A DNA stretch of 64,000 bases, taken from Symbiodinium natans (lineage: Eukaryota > Sar > Dinophyceae > Suessiales > Symbiodiniaceae). This document shows positions 21,056-29,727 of this stretch, piece after piece. The position numbers and the translations under genes were made by a program. The first letter of the stretch is position 1, and every line of letters starts with the position of its first letter. The DNA is taken from positions 25,001 through 89,000 of the forward strand of contig CAJNDS010002656.1 of NCBI GenBank assembly GCA_905221605.1, in the 5' to 3' direction. Below the pieces are notes generated by a model that was not told the origin of the DNA, ran no database searches, and was given only the letters and a program-made list of their open reading frames with translations.

Positions 21056-21417
21056 TTTGAGATCGATGTCAATGTGTAGAGTGTTAGTGGTCGCAGCCCT
21101 GCAAGATTTTCTCATCGGCACTTCGTCATGTGGGGGGTTTGTGATGTGTGGGGTACCTTCTTGCGGTCCTTATTATAAGACCTTAAACCCTAAACTCTAT
21201 AGACCCTAGACCCTAAACCCTCGACCCTAAACCCTAGACCGTAGACCCTAGACCCTAAACCCTAAACCCTAAACCCTAAACCCTAAACCCTAAACCCTAA
21301 ACCCTAAACCCTAAACCCTAAGTCATGTTCTCCTCTTGAGCCAGGATGGCCTTGCGGGAAAGGAGGCCAAGTTGCTGCCCCTGCTCCTTGGTCATTGTGG
21401 GGTAACACTTTACATGT

Positions 21418-21562
21418 GGGTACTTAGGGTTTAGGGCTTAGGGTTTAGGGTTTAGGGTTTAGGGCTTAGGGTTTAGGGTTTATGGTTTCGGGTTTAGGGT
21501 TTAGGGTTTAGGGTTTCGGGTTTAGGGTTTAGGGTTTAGGGTTTAGGGTGTAGGGGTACTTA
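21418..21562 (+). repeat. TTTAGGG array flanked by GGGTACTTA duplication
   Basis: The 9-bp GGGTACTTA is present at 21,418-21,426 and 21,554-21,562, immediately outside a TTTAGGG/GCTTAGGG/TTTCGGG array. The preceding CCCTAAA array is at 21,184-21,325. The array lies in intronic sequence between exons of the 19.9-24.2 kb gene. Confidence 0.6.
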
Positions 21563-21618
21563 AACTCAACAAGGAATAGAAATTTGGATTTTTACCTGCT
21601 ATCCCGGCCATGGTCTAG

Positions 21619-21724
21619 GCTCGGCCTCCTTGCGAAGTCCCGACGCGAGGAGGCTTTTCCTGCGGAGCTCTTGCAGCGTGCGCTGTCGGTCCGCATCGAG
21701 CTCGCGGAATCGTCCAGGGAGGAG
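21619..21724 (+). CDS. Exon, same gene
   Basis: The acceptor GGTCTAG ends at 21,618. The frame reads LGLLAKSRREEAFPAELLQR, then ALSVRIELAESSREE. It ends in phase 0 at a GA donor (GAG|GACCCA), and the exon continues in frame at 21,904 as DKKRILNSIA. This is one of the best-supported joins in the window. Confidence 0.6.
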
Positions 21725-21903
21725 GACCCAAAGGGTTTAGGGTTTAGGGGTTTAAGGGTTTAGGGTTTAGGGTTTAGGGTTTAGGGGTTTAGGGTTTAAG
21801 GGTTTAGGGTTCTAAGTACCCTATATGGGCTATATGTCTTTGCCGTGTGTGATATAGAAGCCCTACTTTCTACTATGTAGGTACTTAGGAGACTCTTTGG
21901 GAG
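21725..21903. mobile_element. Introner A, copy 4, with a nested TTTAGGG array; GA-AG intron
   Basis: The intron is GACCCAAAGGG...CTTTGGGAG. The host sequence GGAGGAC is present on both sides (21,721-21,727 and 21,900-21,906). A TTTAGGG array of about 80 bases begins exactly after AAAGGG in the left terminus and is followed by TTCTAAGTACC, the rest of that terminus. Confidence 0.65.
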
Positions 21904-22195
21904 GACAAGAAGCGGATCTTGAACAGCATTGCATGCCCACTGGCGAGAACGCGCACGCTGGATGAGGTGGCAGTGCAGGAGCACGAGCGCTTCGGCATGG
22001 TCAACCGAGCGCTGGCTGGCCATTTTGCCATGAGCAGCCTCTACGCATGCCATGCCCAAGATCAGGATGCAAGCAGTCTCCTGCGTGCGCTCCATGCAGA
22101 CGCCACACGCTCGGCCCTGCGGCTTTCCCTGACTGGATGCAAGCACTTCCGAGACGCAGAGCTCGGGGCGCTGATGGCCCACCTGCCCCTTAGAA
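21904..22195 (+). CDS. Large exon, leucine-rich, same gene
   Basis: About 97 codons: DKKRILNSIACPLARTRTLD, then EVAVQEHERFGMVNRALAG, SSLYACHAQDQDASSLLRAL, and LRLSLTGCKHFRDAELGALM, ending AHLP. It joins the previous exon as SREE|DKKRIL. The tail resembles leucine-rich repeat modules. It is broken by a family E element. Confidence 0.6.
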
Positions 22196-22292
22196 GCTGG
22201 GGGAGTGCACTTTACACTTGTTGGGATATAATAATACTATAATCCCCCTATAGAACTGAAAGTATACAGTTTTCTTGGGGCCTATGAACTAA
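22196..22292. mobile_element. Introner-like element, family E, copy 1
   Basis: It shares GTGCACTTTACA, TTGGGAT, CCCCCTATAGAACTGAA and TTGGGGCCTATGAA with 35,625-35,712. TTAG and TAAG flank the termini. It separates two leucine-rich coding segments. Confidence 0.6.
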
Positions 22293-22294
22293 GG

Positions 22295-22435
22295 CCCACG
22301 GCTCTTCTGAGTCTGCGTTTAGACCTGGGACACACAGGGCTCACAACCTTCGAAGTCGGCGAGGCGCTCTGCCCACAGCTGCAGACGCTGCAGCTTCGCT
22401 TCTCAGGGCCATCACTGCGAGAAGCCCATGGCATA
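22295..22435 (+). CDS. Leucine-rich exon, same gene
   Basis: The frame TALLSLRLDLGHTGLTTF, then EVGEALCPQLQTLQLRFSG and PSLREAHGI, ends in phase 0 at a GC donor (ATA|GCAGCT). Spliced to 22,557 it gives HGIAALLGAPLLHLEL. Confidence 0.55.
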
Positions 22436-22556
22436 GCAGCTAGGACCCGGAGTAGGCCCAATTTTTTCCTTTTTGAGGGTTTGGGTTCCCTTCTCATCCC
22501 CCTTAAAGCCAAAAAAGTGGGACCCTTTTTATTCCTAGGTTGCCCCCTGGGTCTAG
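22436..22556. mobile_element. Introner F acting as a GC-AG intron
   Basis: The element lies between a 4-bp duplication GCAG (22,436-22,439 and 22,557-22,560). Removing 121 nt from GC to TCTAG keeps the frame. Internal motifs TTTGGGTTCCCTT and GTGGGACCC match family F at 16.8 kb. Confidence 0.65.
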
Positions 22557-22661
22557 GCAGCCCTCCTGGGCGCGCCCCTGCTTCACCTGGAGCTGTGGTT
22601 CTCATCCCTGCCCGCGCTTGAAGACCTCAATTTCAGCGAAGCCTTGCCCCTTGCCTGCTGA
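22557..22661 (+). CDS. Leucine-rich exon, same gene
   Basis: AALLGAPLLHLELWFSSLPA, then LEDLNFSEALPLA. A stop follows in this frame and another family A copy begins at 22,669, so the true donor is probably a few codons upstream of the stop. Confidence 0.5.
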   Translation, partial: AALLGAPLLHLELWFSSLPALEDLNFSEALPLAC

Positions 22662-22668
22662 CATCCCA

Positions 22669-22780
22669 CCCCAAGGGTCCTAAGTACCTATATGGGGGGA
22701 CACCTACCCGAACCGCAATGGTAATTCCAATTTCAGAAAGCCCTACTTTCTACAATGTAGGTAACTTAGGACCCCTTGGG
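22669..22780. mobile_element. Introner-like element, family A, copy 5
   Basis: It runs from CCCCAAGGGTCCTAAGTACC to TAACTTAGGACCCCTTGGG, with the standard interior. It is followed by a short coding-like piece and CCCTAAA/CCCTAAG/CCCGAAG arrays at 22,800-22,970. Confidence 0.7.
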
Positions 22781-22984
22781 CCAGTTGGAGTTTCGGAAGA
22801 ACCCTAAACTCTAAACTCTAAACCCTAAACCCTAAACCCTAAACCGTAAACCCTAAACCCTAAACCTTAAGCCCTAACCCTAAACCCTAAACCTTAAGCC
22901 CTAAGCCCTAAGCCCTAAGCCCTAAGCCCTAAGCCCGAAGCCCGAAGCCCGAAGCCCGAAGCCCGAAGCCCTGAAGACGCAAGC

Positions 22985-23083
22985 TTAGGCTAAAGCTTCG
23001 CCTGGATGACTTGTCTCTCCAAGTCCAAGCCTGCCCCAAGGCGCCGCTGCTTTTCCTGTCCTCATTCTGCCTGATGGGTCCGG
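22985..23083 (+). CDS. Candidate exon, same gene
   Basis: LKLRLDDLSLQVQACPKAPL, then LFLSSFCLMGP, is open up to the TTTAGGG array (23,083-23,172). Hydrophobic leucine-rich composition fits the neighbouring exons. Confidence 0.4.
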
Positions 23084-23172
23084 GTTTAGGGTTTAGGGTT
23101 TAGGGTTTAGGGTTTAGGGTTTAGGGTTTAGGGTTTAGGGTTTAGGGTTTAGGGTTTAGGGTTTAGGGTTTG

Positions 23173-23712
23173 GTGTGATAGGGCGTAGCTGCTGTGAAGG
23201 TTAGGTTTCGGAACAAGCTCGAAAGCTTCGTGAGGTGCGAAGAGCAGCTTTGGCCCGAGTGTGGAGGGCCATCTAACACTTTTTCCCACCCCACGCCGGC
23301 CGAGGCGGCAAAGCCGCCCAAACCTATTCCTTTTAAGGCTTAAACTCAGACAACAGTCCACTTCCAAAAACTTTTTAATTAGTTCATGACGTTCGTTAGG
23401 TCCGAGAGTCAAAGGAATGGGGGGTCGGGAGGCAGTTTCAGGGAGGGTCCCAGGCAGTCAGGGGGCCCGGGGGCCAGGTGCTCAGGGGCCAGGATTACAA
23501 GGCCAGGGACCAGCCGGCCAGGGGGCCAGGAGGGCCGGGGGCCAGGGAGGGAGGGTCTTAGGGTAGTTATGTTAGTCAGGAATGTAATTTCATGCTGGGC
23601 GGGCGAGCGATCTGGGTCGGCTTGCGCCATCGAGGTCGAAGGGCTTAAGCGCCGCCCCCCAACGTAGGCCCTGAGTTTAGGGGGGTTTAGGGTCTAGGGT
23701 TCAGCGTGGGCG
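23173..23712. other. Unique GC-rich sequence, no gene recognised
   Basis: Frames are open on both strands (23,386-23,667 plus, 23,409-23,630 minus). The 23,430-23,560 part is CAGGG/GGGCC repeat-like, so these frames are probably compositional. Confidence 0.4.
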
Positions 23713-23811
23713 TTTGGTCCTAAGTACCTACATAGTAGAAAGTAGGGTTTCTACAGTAGGATTTACTATTATGGCTTGTGTCCCCCATATAAGTACTTAG
23801 GACCCTTTGGG
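23713..23811. mobile_element. Introner-like element, family A, copy 6 (inverted)
   Basis: The interior is in the reverse orientation relative to copy 1: GTACCTACATAGTAGAAAGT comes first, then GTACTTAGGACCCTTTGGG. Confidence 0.7.
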
Positions 23812-23888
23812 CATTCTGCCTGAAGAGATTTCTGCTGATTGACATGAATCCAGTTGAGATTCACTGATGGTTCCTCTCTGTCAGGTTC

Positions 23889-23950
23889 CCCAGGCCTCCA
23901 AACAATTGCTGCGCCTTGGCGAAGTTCTACTGTGGCAAGAACCCCCTAAA
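23889..23950 (+). CDS. Short candidate exon
   Basis: After CTCTGTCAG the frame VPQASKQLLRLGEVLLWQEP is open to a CCCTAAA/CCCCAAA array (23,945-24,045). Probably the same plus-strand gene. Confidence 0.35.
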
Positions 23951-24056
23951 ACCCGAAACCCTAAACCCTAAACCCTAAACCCCAAACCCCAAACCCCAAA
24001 CCCCAAACCCCAAACTCCAAACCCCAAACCCTAAACCCTAAACCCTGCCGCGGGAC

Positions 24057-24153
24057 CTATTTGCATTGCCTTTCAAAGCAAGGCACAACGCTGCCCGAAA
24101 GCTCCAGAGACGTGACAGCAACTTGCAGATGTGGCTCTGCATCGAGGAACGGT
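24057..24153 (+). CDS. Candidate exon
   Basis: LFALPFKARHNAARKLQRRD, then SNLQMWLCIEE, between a CCCTAAA and a TTTAGGG array. The charged helical pattern looks genuine. Confidence 0.4.
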
Positions 24154-24283
24154 TTAGGGTTCAGGGTTCAGGGTTTAGGTTTAGGGTTTAGGGTGTAGGG
24201 TTTAGGGTTTAGGGCGGACTCTGTGGACTGAGCCGGGAACGTCACGGAACTGAGGGTCTTATTCATGACTAGCTTCAGACCCA

Positions 24284-24433
24284 GAGGGTATTAAGTACCT
24301 ACATTGTAGAAAGTAGGGTTTCTATAATTGGCATTATGGTACCTACGTAGTAGCAAGTAGGGTTTCTATAAGAGGAATTGCTATCACGTTTTGGGTAAGT
24401 GGCCCCCAGAAGGTACGAAGGACTCTTTGGGAG
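24284..24433. mobile_element. Introner-like element, family A, copy 7 (internal duplication)
   Basis: The block GTAGAAAGTAGGGTTTCTAT occurs twice (near 24,305 and 24,349), so the element carries an internal tandem duplication of about 45 bp. Confidence 0.65.
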
Positions 24434-24447
24434 AGGGGCCCCTTTGC

Positions 24448-24742
24448 AAACCAACCTTCTTGGAGGTTCATGGTACTTATTAACCAATTATATCTGTACT
24501 GATAACCCACTTACAAGGTGCCCCAATATGGTGATACTTTGGGTGGTTAAGTACAGTTAGAATTGGGTTAATAACCCTAAACCCTAAGCCCTAAACTCTA
24601 AACCCTAAACCCTAAACCCTAAACCCTAAACCCTAAACCCTAAACCCTAAACCCTAAACCCTAAACCCTAAACCCTAAACCCTAAACCCTAAACCCTAAA
24701 CCCTTCATGATTGGTTAACAAGCACCATGAACCTTCAAGTCC
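24448..24742. mobile_element. Family D element with nested CCCTAAA array
   Basis: Termini are TTGGAGGTTCATGGTACTT and GCACCATGAACCTTCAAG. A CCCTAAA array of about 130 bases (24,573-24,703) sits inside. An uninterrupted copy lies at 47,488-47,633. Confidence 0.65.
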
Positions 24743-24827
24743 CTCCGCGTTGTTGGGAGGATGCAGCGGCGTGGATGCAGCAGCTGCGGGCGGCGCTTCA
24801 GCAGCTGTCCAAGGCCACCCTCCTAAA
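24740..24827 (+). CDS. Exon, unknown membrane-type gene (24.7-27.6 kb)
   Basis: VPPRCWEDAAAWMQQLRAAL, then QQLSKAT, starting at the right end of the family D element and ending at CCCTAAA. It is taken as part of a plus-strand gene whose later exons are cysteine-rich and hydrophobic. Joins are unresolved. Confidence 0.4.
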
Positions 24828-25010
24828 CCCTAAACCCTAAACCCCAAACCCTGACCCCTGAACCCTGACCCCTGAACCCTGAACCCTGAACCCTAAACCC
24901 TAAACCCTAAACCCTGAACCCTAAACCCTAAACCCTAAACCCTAAACCCGAAACCCTAAACCCTAAACTCTAAACCCTAAACCCTAAACCCTAAACCCCA
25001 AACCTGCCAG

Positions 25011-25074
25011 CCGTCGAGGTGCCACTGAAGCGTGCTCGAACGCTGACAGGCTTCGGAGGCCCCGGTCTCTTCTG
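25011..25074 (+). CDS. Exon, same gene
   Basis: The acceptor CTGCCAG ends at 25,010. VEVPLKRARTLTGFGGPGLF ends at a GT donor (TG|GTAGAT). Confidence 0.4.
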
Positions 25075-25182
25075 GTAGATTTTCACTTCCTTGAGTTTAG
25101 GGTTTAGGGTTTAGGGTTTAGGGTTTAGGGTTTCGGGTTTAGGGTTTAGGGTGACTACTTTGAGCCTCCGATTGCTCTGCAG

Positions 25183-25275
25183 ACCCCGCCGACTCAGAGA
25201 TCGATTTGAGCACGGTCCCGACGAAAGTCAACGAGGACGGCGTGGCCCCGTCCGCAAGCCCAAAGACCCCAATAC
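25183..25275 (+). CDS. Exon, same gene
   Basis: After TGCTCTGCAG the frame PADSEIDLSTVPTKVNEDG, then VAPSASPKTP, is open. The phase does not match the previous donor, so an exon may be missing between them. Confidence 0.4.
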
Positions 25276-25299
25276 CCTTATTTAGGGTTTAGGGTCGAG

Positions 25300-25460
25300 G
25301 GTCTAGGGTTTATTAAAGGTATATATATACATAATATAATACATATATATATATATATGTGTACACCTTAAATCATATCGAGGATCCCTATTTCAGTTAA
25401 GCTATATATTATTCTCAATTAAGGGGGACATCGGGCTGTGTGGGAGTTGGCCGAGTCTCC
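25300..25460. other. AT-rich intronic stretch
   Basis: TATATA runs and a family I-like segment (ACACCTTAAATCATATC, GGATCCCTAT) lie between two exons. No coding frame. Confidence 0.5.
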
Positions 25461-25471
25461 ACCCCACGCAG

Positions 25472-25547
25472 GACCGGCCGTTTCCATGCAGCCACAGGAC
25501 CTGCCAACGCTTCCATGCCAATTTGTGTCTTGGCTCTTGCTTCTCAA
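25472..25547 (+). CDS. Exon with hydrophobic end, same gene
   Basis: After CCACGCAG the frame PAVSMQPQDLPTLPCQFVSW, then LLLLK, runs into a family A element carrying an array. The hydrophobic end suggests a membrane segment. Confidence 0.4.
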
Positions 25548-25680
25548 AGGGGTTTAGGGTTTAGGGTTTAGGGTTTAGGGTACCTACAGAGTAGAAAGCA
25601 GGGTTTCTATTATAGGAATTTACTATCATGGTTTGGGTAAGTGTCCCCGCATATATAGGTACTTAGAGACCCTTTTGGGA
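25546..25680. mobile_element. Introner A, copy 8, with a nested TTTAGGG array
   Basis: The left terminus CAAAGGG is directly continued by a TTTAGGG array (25,552-25,580), after which GTACCTAC and the normal interior follow. The right end is CCCTTTTGGGA. TCCTAAG of the terminus has been lost. Confidence 0.7.
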
Positions 25681-25752
25681 TTTGTAGATTCCTGGCCACT
25701 TTGACGATCCGGCGGGCGGGGTCCCTTCATGTCGTCATGGCCATTGTTTCAG

Positions 25753-25848
25753 GAATGGCTACTGCAACGAGCACTACTTCTGCGACCTTGGGAAGAGCTT
25801 CTGCAACACCTTCCATGAGGCCTTTCTCTGCACGCGAGCCACGTTCGG
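25753..25848 (+). CDS. Cysteine-rich exon, same gene
   Basis: The acceptor GTTTCAG ends at 25,752. NGYCNEHYFCDLGKSFC, then NTFHEAFLCTRATF, carries four cysteines in 31 residues, suggesting an extracellular disulphide module. It ends at a donor made with the array (GG|GTTTAG). Confidence 0.5.
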
Positions 25849-25999
25849 GTTTAGGGTTTAGGGTTTAGGGTTTAGGGTTTAGGGTTTAGGGTTTAGGGTT
25901 TAGGGTTTAGGGTTTAGGGTTTAGGGTTTAGGGTTTAGGGTTTAGGGTTTAGGGTTTAGGGTTTAGGGTTTAGGGTTTAGGGTTTAGGGTTTAGGGTTT
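25849..25999 (+). repeat. Clean TTTAGGG array of 150 nt
   Basis: About 21 perfect repeats start immediately at the exon end (25,848) and supply the donor GTTTAG. This is one of the purest arrays in the window. Confidence 0.85.
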
Positions 26000-26249
26000 G
26001 GGACCCAAGCAAAAATTATTAAGTACATGGACCCTTAGGGGTGGCTGCAGGGCCAAGTATGTACCAGAAAGGTACCTGGTCCCTTTGGAACCCCTAAGCC
26101 CTAAACCCTAAACTCTAAACCCTAAACTCTAAACCCTGAACCCTAAACTCTAAACCCAAAAAAAGAACAACCCTAAACCCTAAAACCTAAACCCTAAACC
26201 CTAATCCCTAAACCCTAAACCCTACACCCTAAACCCTGTTTGCAAGTAG

Positions 26250-26337
26250 GCCCTGCGCTGGTGCGAGCTGGCCTTGATCTTCTTCGTGCAGGCAGCGGCA
26301 GACATCGAGTCCAAAGGCCATCGTCGGGAGTGCCTCT
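26250..26337 (+). CDS. Exon, same gene
   Basis: ALRWCELALIFFVQAAADIE, then SKGHRRECL, starts with a hydrophobic segment and ends at TTTAGGG. The phase relation to the previous exon is unresolved. Confidence 0.4.
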
Positions 26338-26519
26338 TAGGGTTTAGGGTTAGGGTTTAGGGTTCAGGGTTCAGGGTTTAGGGTTTAGGGTTTAGGGTTT
26401 AGGGTTTAGGGTTTACGGTTTAGGGTTTAGGGTTTAGGGTTTAGGGTTCAGGGTTCAGGGTTTCGGGTTTAGGGTTTAGGGTTCAAGGTCCCCGACAAAA
26501 ACAATATCACAAGCATCAG

Positions 26520-26708
26520 AACCAAGCGAAAGAGGAGCAACACCTTCCCTGAAACGGTGCCGAATGTGTGGAACGCAGGCCTGCTGCTGCTCGTCGTGCT
26601 CTCCCTGCGCCTGGGCGGCCGATTTTCTGCTTGTTCAGGTTTGCTGGCGTCCGCGCTGCTGTATCATAGCAGGCGTAGCAGGAGTAGCGGAGGTGATAAC
26701 AAGTACAA

Positions 26709-26718
<10 letters not shown>
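26520..26718 (+). CDS. Exon with hydrophobic segment, then TAG microsatellite
   Basis: TKRKRSNTFPETVPNVWN, then AGLLLLVVLSLRLGGRFSA and SGLLASALLYHSRRS, is open until the microsatellite supplies a TAG stop at 26,716. A membrane segment is likely. The donor may lie just before the microsatellite. Confidence 0.45.
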
Positions 26719-26751
<33 letters not shown>

Positions 26752-26777
26752 CAGTAGTTAGTAGTAGTAGCAGTAGC

Positions 26778-26858
<81 letters not shown>

Positions 26859-26990
26859 CGTAGTCGTAGTCGTAGTCGTAGTCGTAGTCGTAGGCGTAGT
26901 CGTAGTCGTAGTCGTAGTCGTCGTAGTCGTCGTAGTCGTCGTCGTCGTCGTCGTCGTCGTAGTAGTAGTAGTAGTAGTAGCAGTAGTTTT
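26711..26990. repeat. AGT/CGT trinucleotide microsatellite
   Basis: Long AGT runs change to alternating CGT/AGT and back. One plus frame reads Ser/Arg (RS) repeats over 100 codons, and the minus strand reads poly-Leu. I treat these as compositional, though an RS-type coding microsatellite cannot be excluded. Confidence 0.8.
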
Positions 26991-27204
26991 AGCAGTAGCA
27001 GTCGCAGTAGGAGGAGGAGAGGGTCGTCAATTTCGCACTGCGACAGGCCGGAGGTCATCAGCATCCCGAGCCGTTGTCGTGCCGTCGTCGTCCCTGCGCG
27101 AGCCGCACTTGTTGCGGCTGCCTTTGGGATGAACATTTGGGTTTAAAGATGTTTCAGCTCTTCCCAGGTATCCGGCTCTAATCTTCAGCTTGGCAGAGTT
27201 GAGC

Positions 27205-27430
27205 GGCTTCTCCGTGTCCTGGCGCTGTGCAAGTGGAGCTCCCAAACATCCTCAAGACATGCCCAGTGGCCACTAACTATGCGTGCCGGCACGCAGTCTT
27301 TGTGGGTCTTTTCGTTATTGTGTGTGTGTGGGGGGGGGGGGGGAGGGGGGTGTGGCTTGAGGTGTCCTCCCTCTCCGCACTGTTGCTTGCTCTTCCCCTG
27401 TCTTCGGTGGCCTACGCCAGCATCCGTTTT
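27205..27430 (+). CDS. Exon with two hydrophobic segments
   Basis: The frame contains VQVELPNILKTCPVATNYAC, then HAVFVGLFVIVCVW, a G-run at about 27,331-27,349, then EVSSLSALLLALPLSSVAYA and SIRF. Two membrane segments are likely. It ends in phase 0 at a GA donor (TTT|GACCCT) and continues as DQMQRATLEFSL at 27,547. Confidence 0.5.
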
Positions 27431-27546
27431 GACCCTTGGTAGCCCAGTGGTACCCTTTACCCTTTTTTGGGTTATGGGTTCCTTTATAAATCACCAACCC
27501 CAACAAAAGGGTGCCCTCATTATAGTATGGTTGCTGGGCTACCAAG
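27431..27546. mobile_element. Introner C acting as a GA-AG intron, copy 1
   Basis: The inverted ends CTTGGTAGCCCAG and CTGGGCTACCAAG are perfect. GACC is duplicated at 27,431-27,434 and 27,547-27,550. Removing 116 nt from GA to CCAAG leaves the frame intact. Confidence 0.7.
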
Positions 27547-27620
27547 GACCAGATGCAGAGGGCCACGCTGGAGTTTTCACTGTCCTCGGAGGCTTTGTAC
27601 TCGGAGGCCGGCCCACAAGA
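27547..27620 (+). CDS. Exon after introner C
   Basis: DQMQRATLEFSLSSEALYS, then EAGPQDAT, ends at the CCCTAAA/CCCTCAA array (27,625-27,748). It continues the frame of the exon at 27,205-27,430. Confidence 0.5.
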
Positions 27621-27766
27621 TGCCACCCTAAACCCTCAACCCTAAACCCTCAACCCTAAACCCTAAACCCTAAACCCTAAACCCTAAACCCTAAACCCTA
27701 AACCCTAAACCCTAAACCCTGAACCCTGAACCCTAAACCCTAAACCCTGCCCAGTGTCTCGGGCAG

Positions 27767-27877
27767 GTGCTGCAGGAGGACGAGATCCCGTCCCACACCT
27801 CGCTGGTCTTCGGTGAGGCTGGGGAGAAGTATCCAAGCGCCGACCAAATGCGGCAGGAGCTCGAGTCCGATTCCAAA
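27767..27877 (+). CDS. Exon d1 of an unrecognised gene (27.8-29.8 kb)
   Basis: The acceptor CTCGGGCAG ends at 27,766. VLQEDEIPSHTSLVFGEAG, then EKYPSADQMRQELESDSK, runs to a family A element inserted after AAA. AAA is present on both sides of the element. A few codons (TATACCGAC) may follow the element before the next intron. Confidence 0.5.
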
Positions 27878-27999
27878 CCCAAAGGGTCCGGAGTCCTAAG
27901 TACCTACAATTATGGGGGGACACTTACCACAACCAGAATAGTAAAATAGTATAGAAACCTTACTTTCAACTATGTAGGTACTTAGGACCCTTCGGGAAA
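27877..27999. mobile_element. Introner-like element, family A, copy 9
   Basis: It runs from CCCAAAGGGTCCGGAGTCC to GTACTTAGGACCCTTCGGG. The left end has a small GGAG insertion. Confidence 0.7.
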
Positions 28000-28011
28000 G
28001 AGTATACCGAC

Positions 28012-28139
28012 CCTAAACCCTAAACCCTAAACCCTAAACCCTAAACCCTAAACCCTAAACCCTAAACCCTAAACCCTAAACCCTAAACCCTAAACCCTAA
28101 ACCCTAAACCCTAAACCCTAAACCCTAAACCCTAAACCC
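28012..28139 (+). repeat. Clean CCCTAAA array within an intron
   Basis: About 18 perfect units are followed by a normal acceptor (GTATTGCAG at 28,161). Confidence 0.85.
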
Positions 28140-28161
28140 GGTTTTTGCCATAGTATTGCAG

Positions 28162-28225
28162 GAGTTCGTGGGCGACCTGAAGCTCGGCTGCAGTGGCAAG
28201 GGTGTGCAGTGCAAATCAAGGGAGG
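28162..28225 (+). CDS. Exon d3, same gene
   Basis: EFVGDLKLGCSGKGVQCKSR, then E, ends in phase 1 with a donor formed with the array (GAGG|GTTTAG). Confidence 0.5.
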
Positions 28226-28340
28226 GTTTAGGGTTTAGGGTTTAGGGTTTAGGGTTTAGGGTTTAGGGTTTAGGGTTTAGGGTTTAGGGTTTAGGGTTTA
28301 GGGTTTAGGGTTTAGGGTTTAGGGTTTAGGGTTTAGGGTT
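28226..28340 (+). repeat. Clean TTTAGGG array, probable intron
   Basis: It supplies GTTTAG at its left edge and TTTAG at its right edge, so both splice dinucleotides could come from the array. Confidence 0.75.
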
Positions 28341-28437
28341 GAGCGGTGGCTGCCGTCTGAGGAAGCGCAACTATCTGCGGGCGCGACAGCACCTTCCAAG
28401 CTTTCAGTTGCTTGGCCTCTTCTGGAGAGCTGTGAAG
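28341..28437 (+). CDS. Candidate exon d4
   Basis: Two frames are open: ERWLPSEEAQLSAGATAP, then SKLSVAWPLLESCE, and an alternative Arg-rich one. A GT donor (GAAG|GTGTTT) ends it. The choice of frame is unresolved. Confidence 0.35.
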
Positions 28438-28462
28438 GTGTTTGTGTTTGTGTGTGTGTGTG

Positions 28463-28822
<360 letters not shown>

Positions 28823-28834
28823 AAGCATCGTGAG

Positions 28835-28964
28835 GAAAACGCTGCAGGAGGTCGTGAAGACAGTGGGCGCAGAAGGCATGAGAGCGCAGCTGAGGAGCAT
28901 GGACGAAGAGTTCCATGCCTCTGCTGGGTGCGAAGGCACCGCCGAAGAGTCATTGCTGGCGTCC
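28835..28964 (+). CDS. Exon d5, same gene
   Basis: After CATCGTGAG the frame KTLQEVVKTVGAEGMRAQLR, then SMDEEFHASAGCEGTAEES and LLAS, ends in phase 0 at TCC|GTAGGG. The phase does not match exon d6, so the exact donor is uncertain. Confidence 0.5.
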
Positions 28965-29123
28965 GTAGGGTTTAGGGTTTAGGGTTTTGGGTTTTGGGTT
29001 TTGGGTTTAGGGTTTAGGGTTTAGGGTTTAGGGCTTAGGGCTTATAGGGCTTAGGGTTTAGGGTTTAGGGTTTCGGGTACTCCCATGAAACCTCCTCTGG
29101 GGGTAAGCTTCGACGGTGTTCAG

Positions 29124-29212
29124 GAGCTGTGGATGTCCTGTTCTACGAAATCTATTGCAACGGCCTGCCTCACGTGCGACAGACCTGGCAGGAGCTGAAC
29201 AGGCGCGGGCCC
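29124..29212 (+). CDS. Exon d6, same gene
   Basis: The acceptor GGTGTTCAG ends at 29,123. AVDVLFYEIYCNGLPHVRQT, then WQELNRRGP, ends in phase 0 directly against the array donor GTTTAGGG. Without splicing the next in-frame codon after GTT is a stop. Confidence 0.6.
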
Positions 29213-29259
29213 GTTTAGGGTTTAGGGTTTAGGGTTCAGGGTTTAGGGTTTAGGGCTAG
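29213..29259 (+). repeat. 47-nt intron consisting of TTTAGGG repeats
   Basis: It starts GTTTAGGG and ends TTTAGGGCTAG. Both flanking exons are in phase 0 and the joined frame stays open for another 58 codons. Confidence 0.6.
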
Positions 29260-29434
29260 CCTGCAAGCCATGAGCGCGCGCCTGCTGTGATTCGTGTTGT
29301 GGTCCCTGCTGTCAGGCGCTTGCAAAGTGAGGAACAACGGATCTGCGTTGTGGCCCTGCGGGACGGCTTCGCCGAGGAGGGCCGCAAGCGCAGGTGCTGC
29401 GAGGTGGTGCTGTGCATCGACGGCTCCTTGCACC
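29260..29434 (+). CDS. Exon d7, same gene
   Basis: PASHERAPAVIRVVVPAVRR, then LQSEEQRICVVALRDGFAEE and KRRCCEVVLCIDGSLH, ends in phase 1 at a consensus donor (C|GTGAGA). It splices in frame to exon d8. No domain is recognised. Confidence 0.6.
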
Positions 29435-29461
29435 GTGAGAGTGGCCCATCCTAGTCCCCAG

Positions 29462-29695
29462 AAAACCCTAAACCCTAAACCCCAAACCCCAAACCCCAAA
29501 CCCCAAACCCCAAACCCCAAACCCCAAACCCCAAACCCCAAACCCCAAACCCCAAACCCCAAACCCCAAACCCTAAACCCTAAACCCTAGAGCCTAAACC
29601 CTAAACCCTAAACCCTAAACCCTAAACCCTATACCCTATACCCTATACCCTAAACCCTAAACCCTAAACCCTAAACCCTAAACCCTAACCCTGAA
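29462..29695. repeat. CCCCAAA and CCCTAAA array within an intron
   Basis: About 14 units are CCCCAAA (29,475-29,575), then CCCTAAA, three CCCTATA, and CCCTAAA again. Confidence 0.85.
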
Positions 29696-29727
29696 CATCC
29701 GAACCCCGCAATTTTGCATGTAGCAAG

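Noticed and set aside
26516-27136. Leucine/arginine/threonine repeat protein on the minus strand
   Set aside because: Trinucleotide microsatellite read on the reverse strand.
29236-29562. Minus-strand protein with GFGVWGL repeats
   Set aside because: It translates CCCCAAA repeats. The plus-strand exon over the same bases has matching splice phases.
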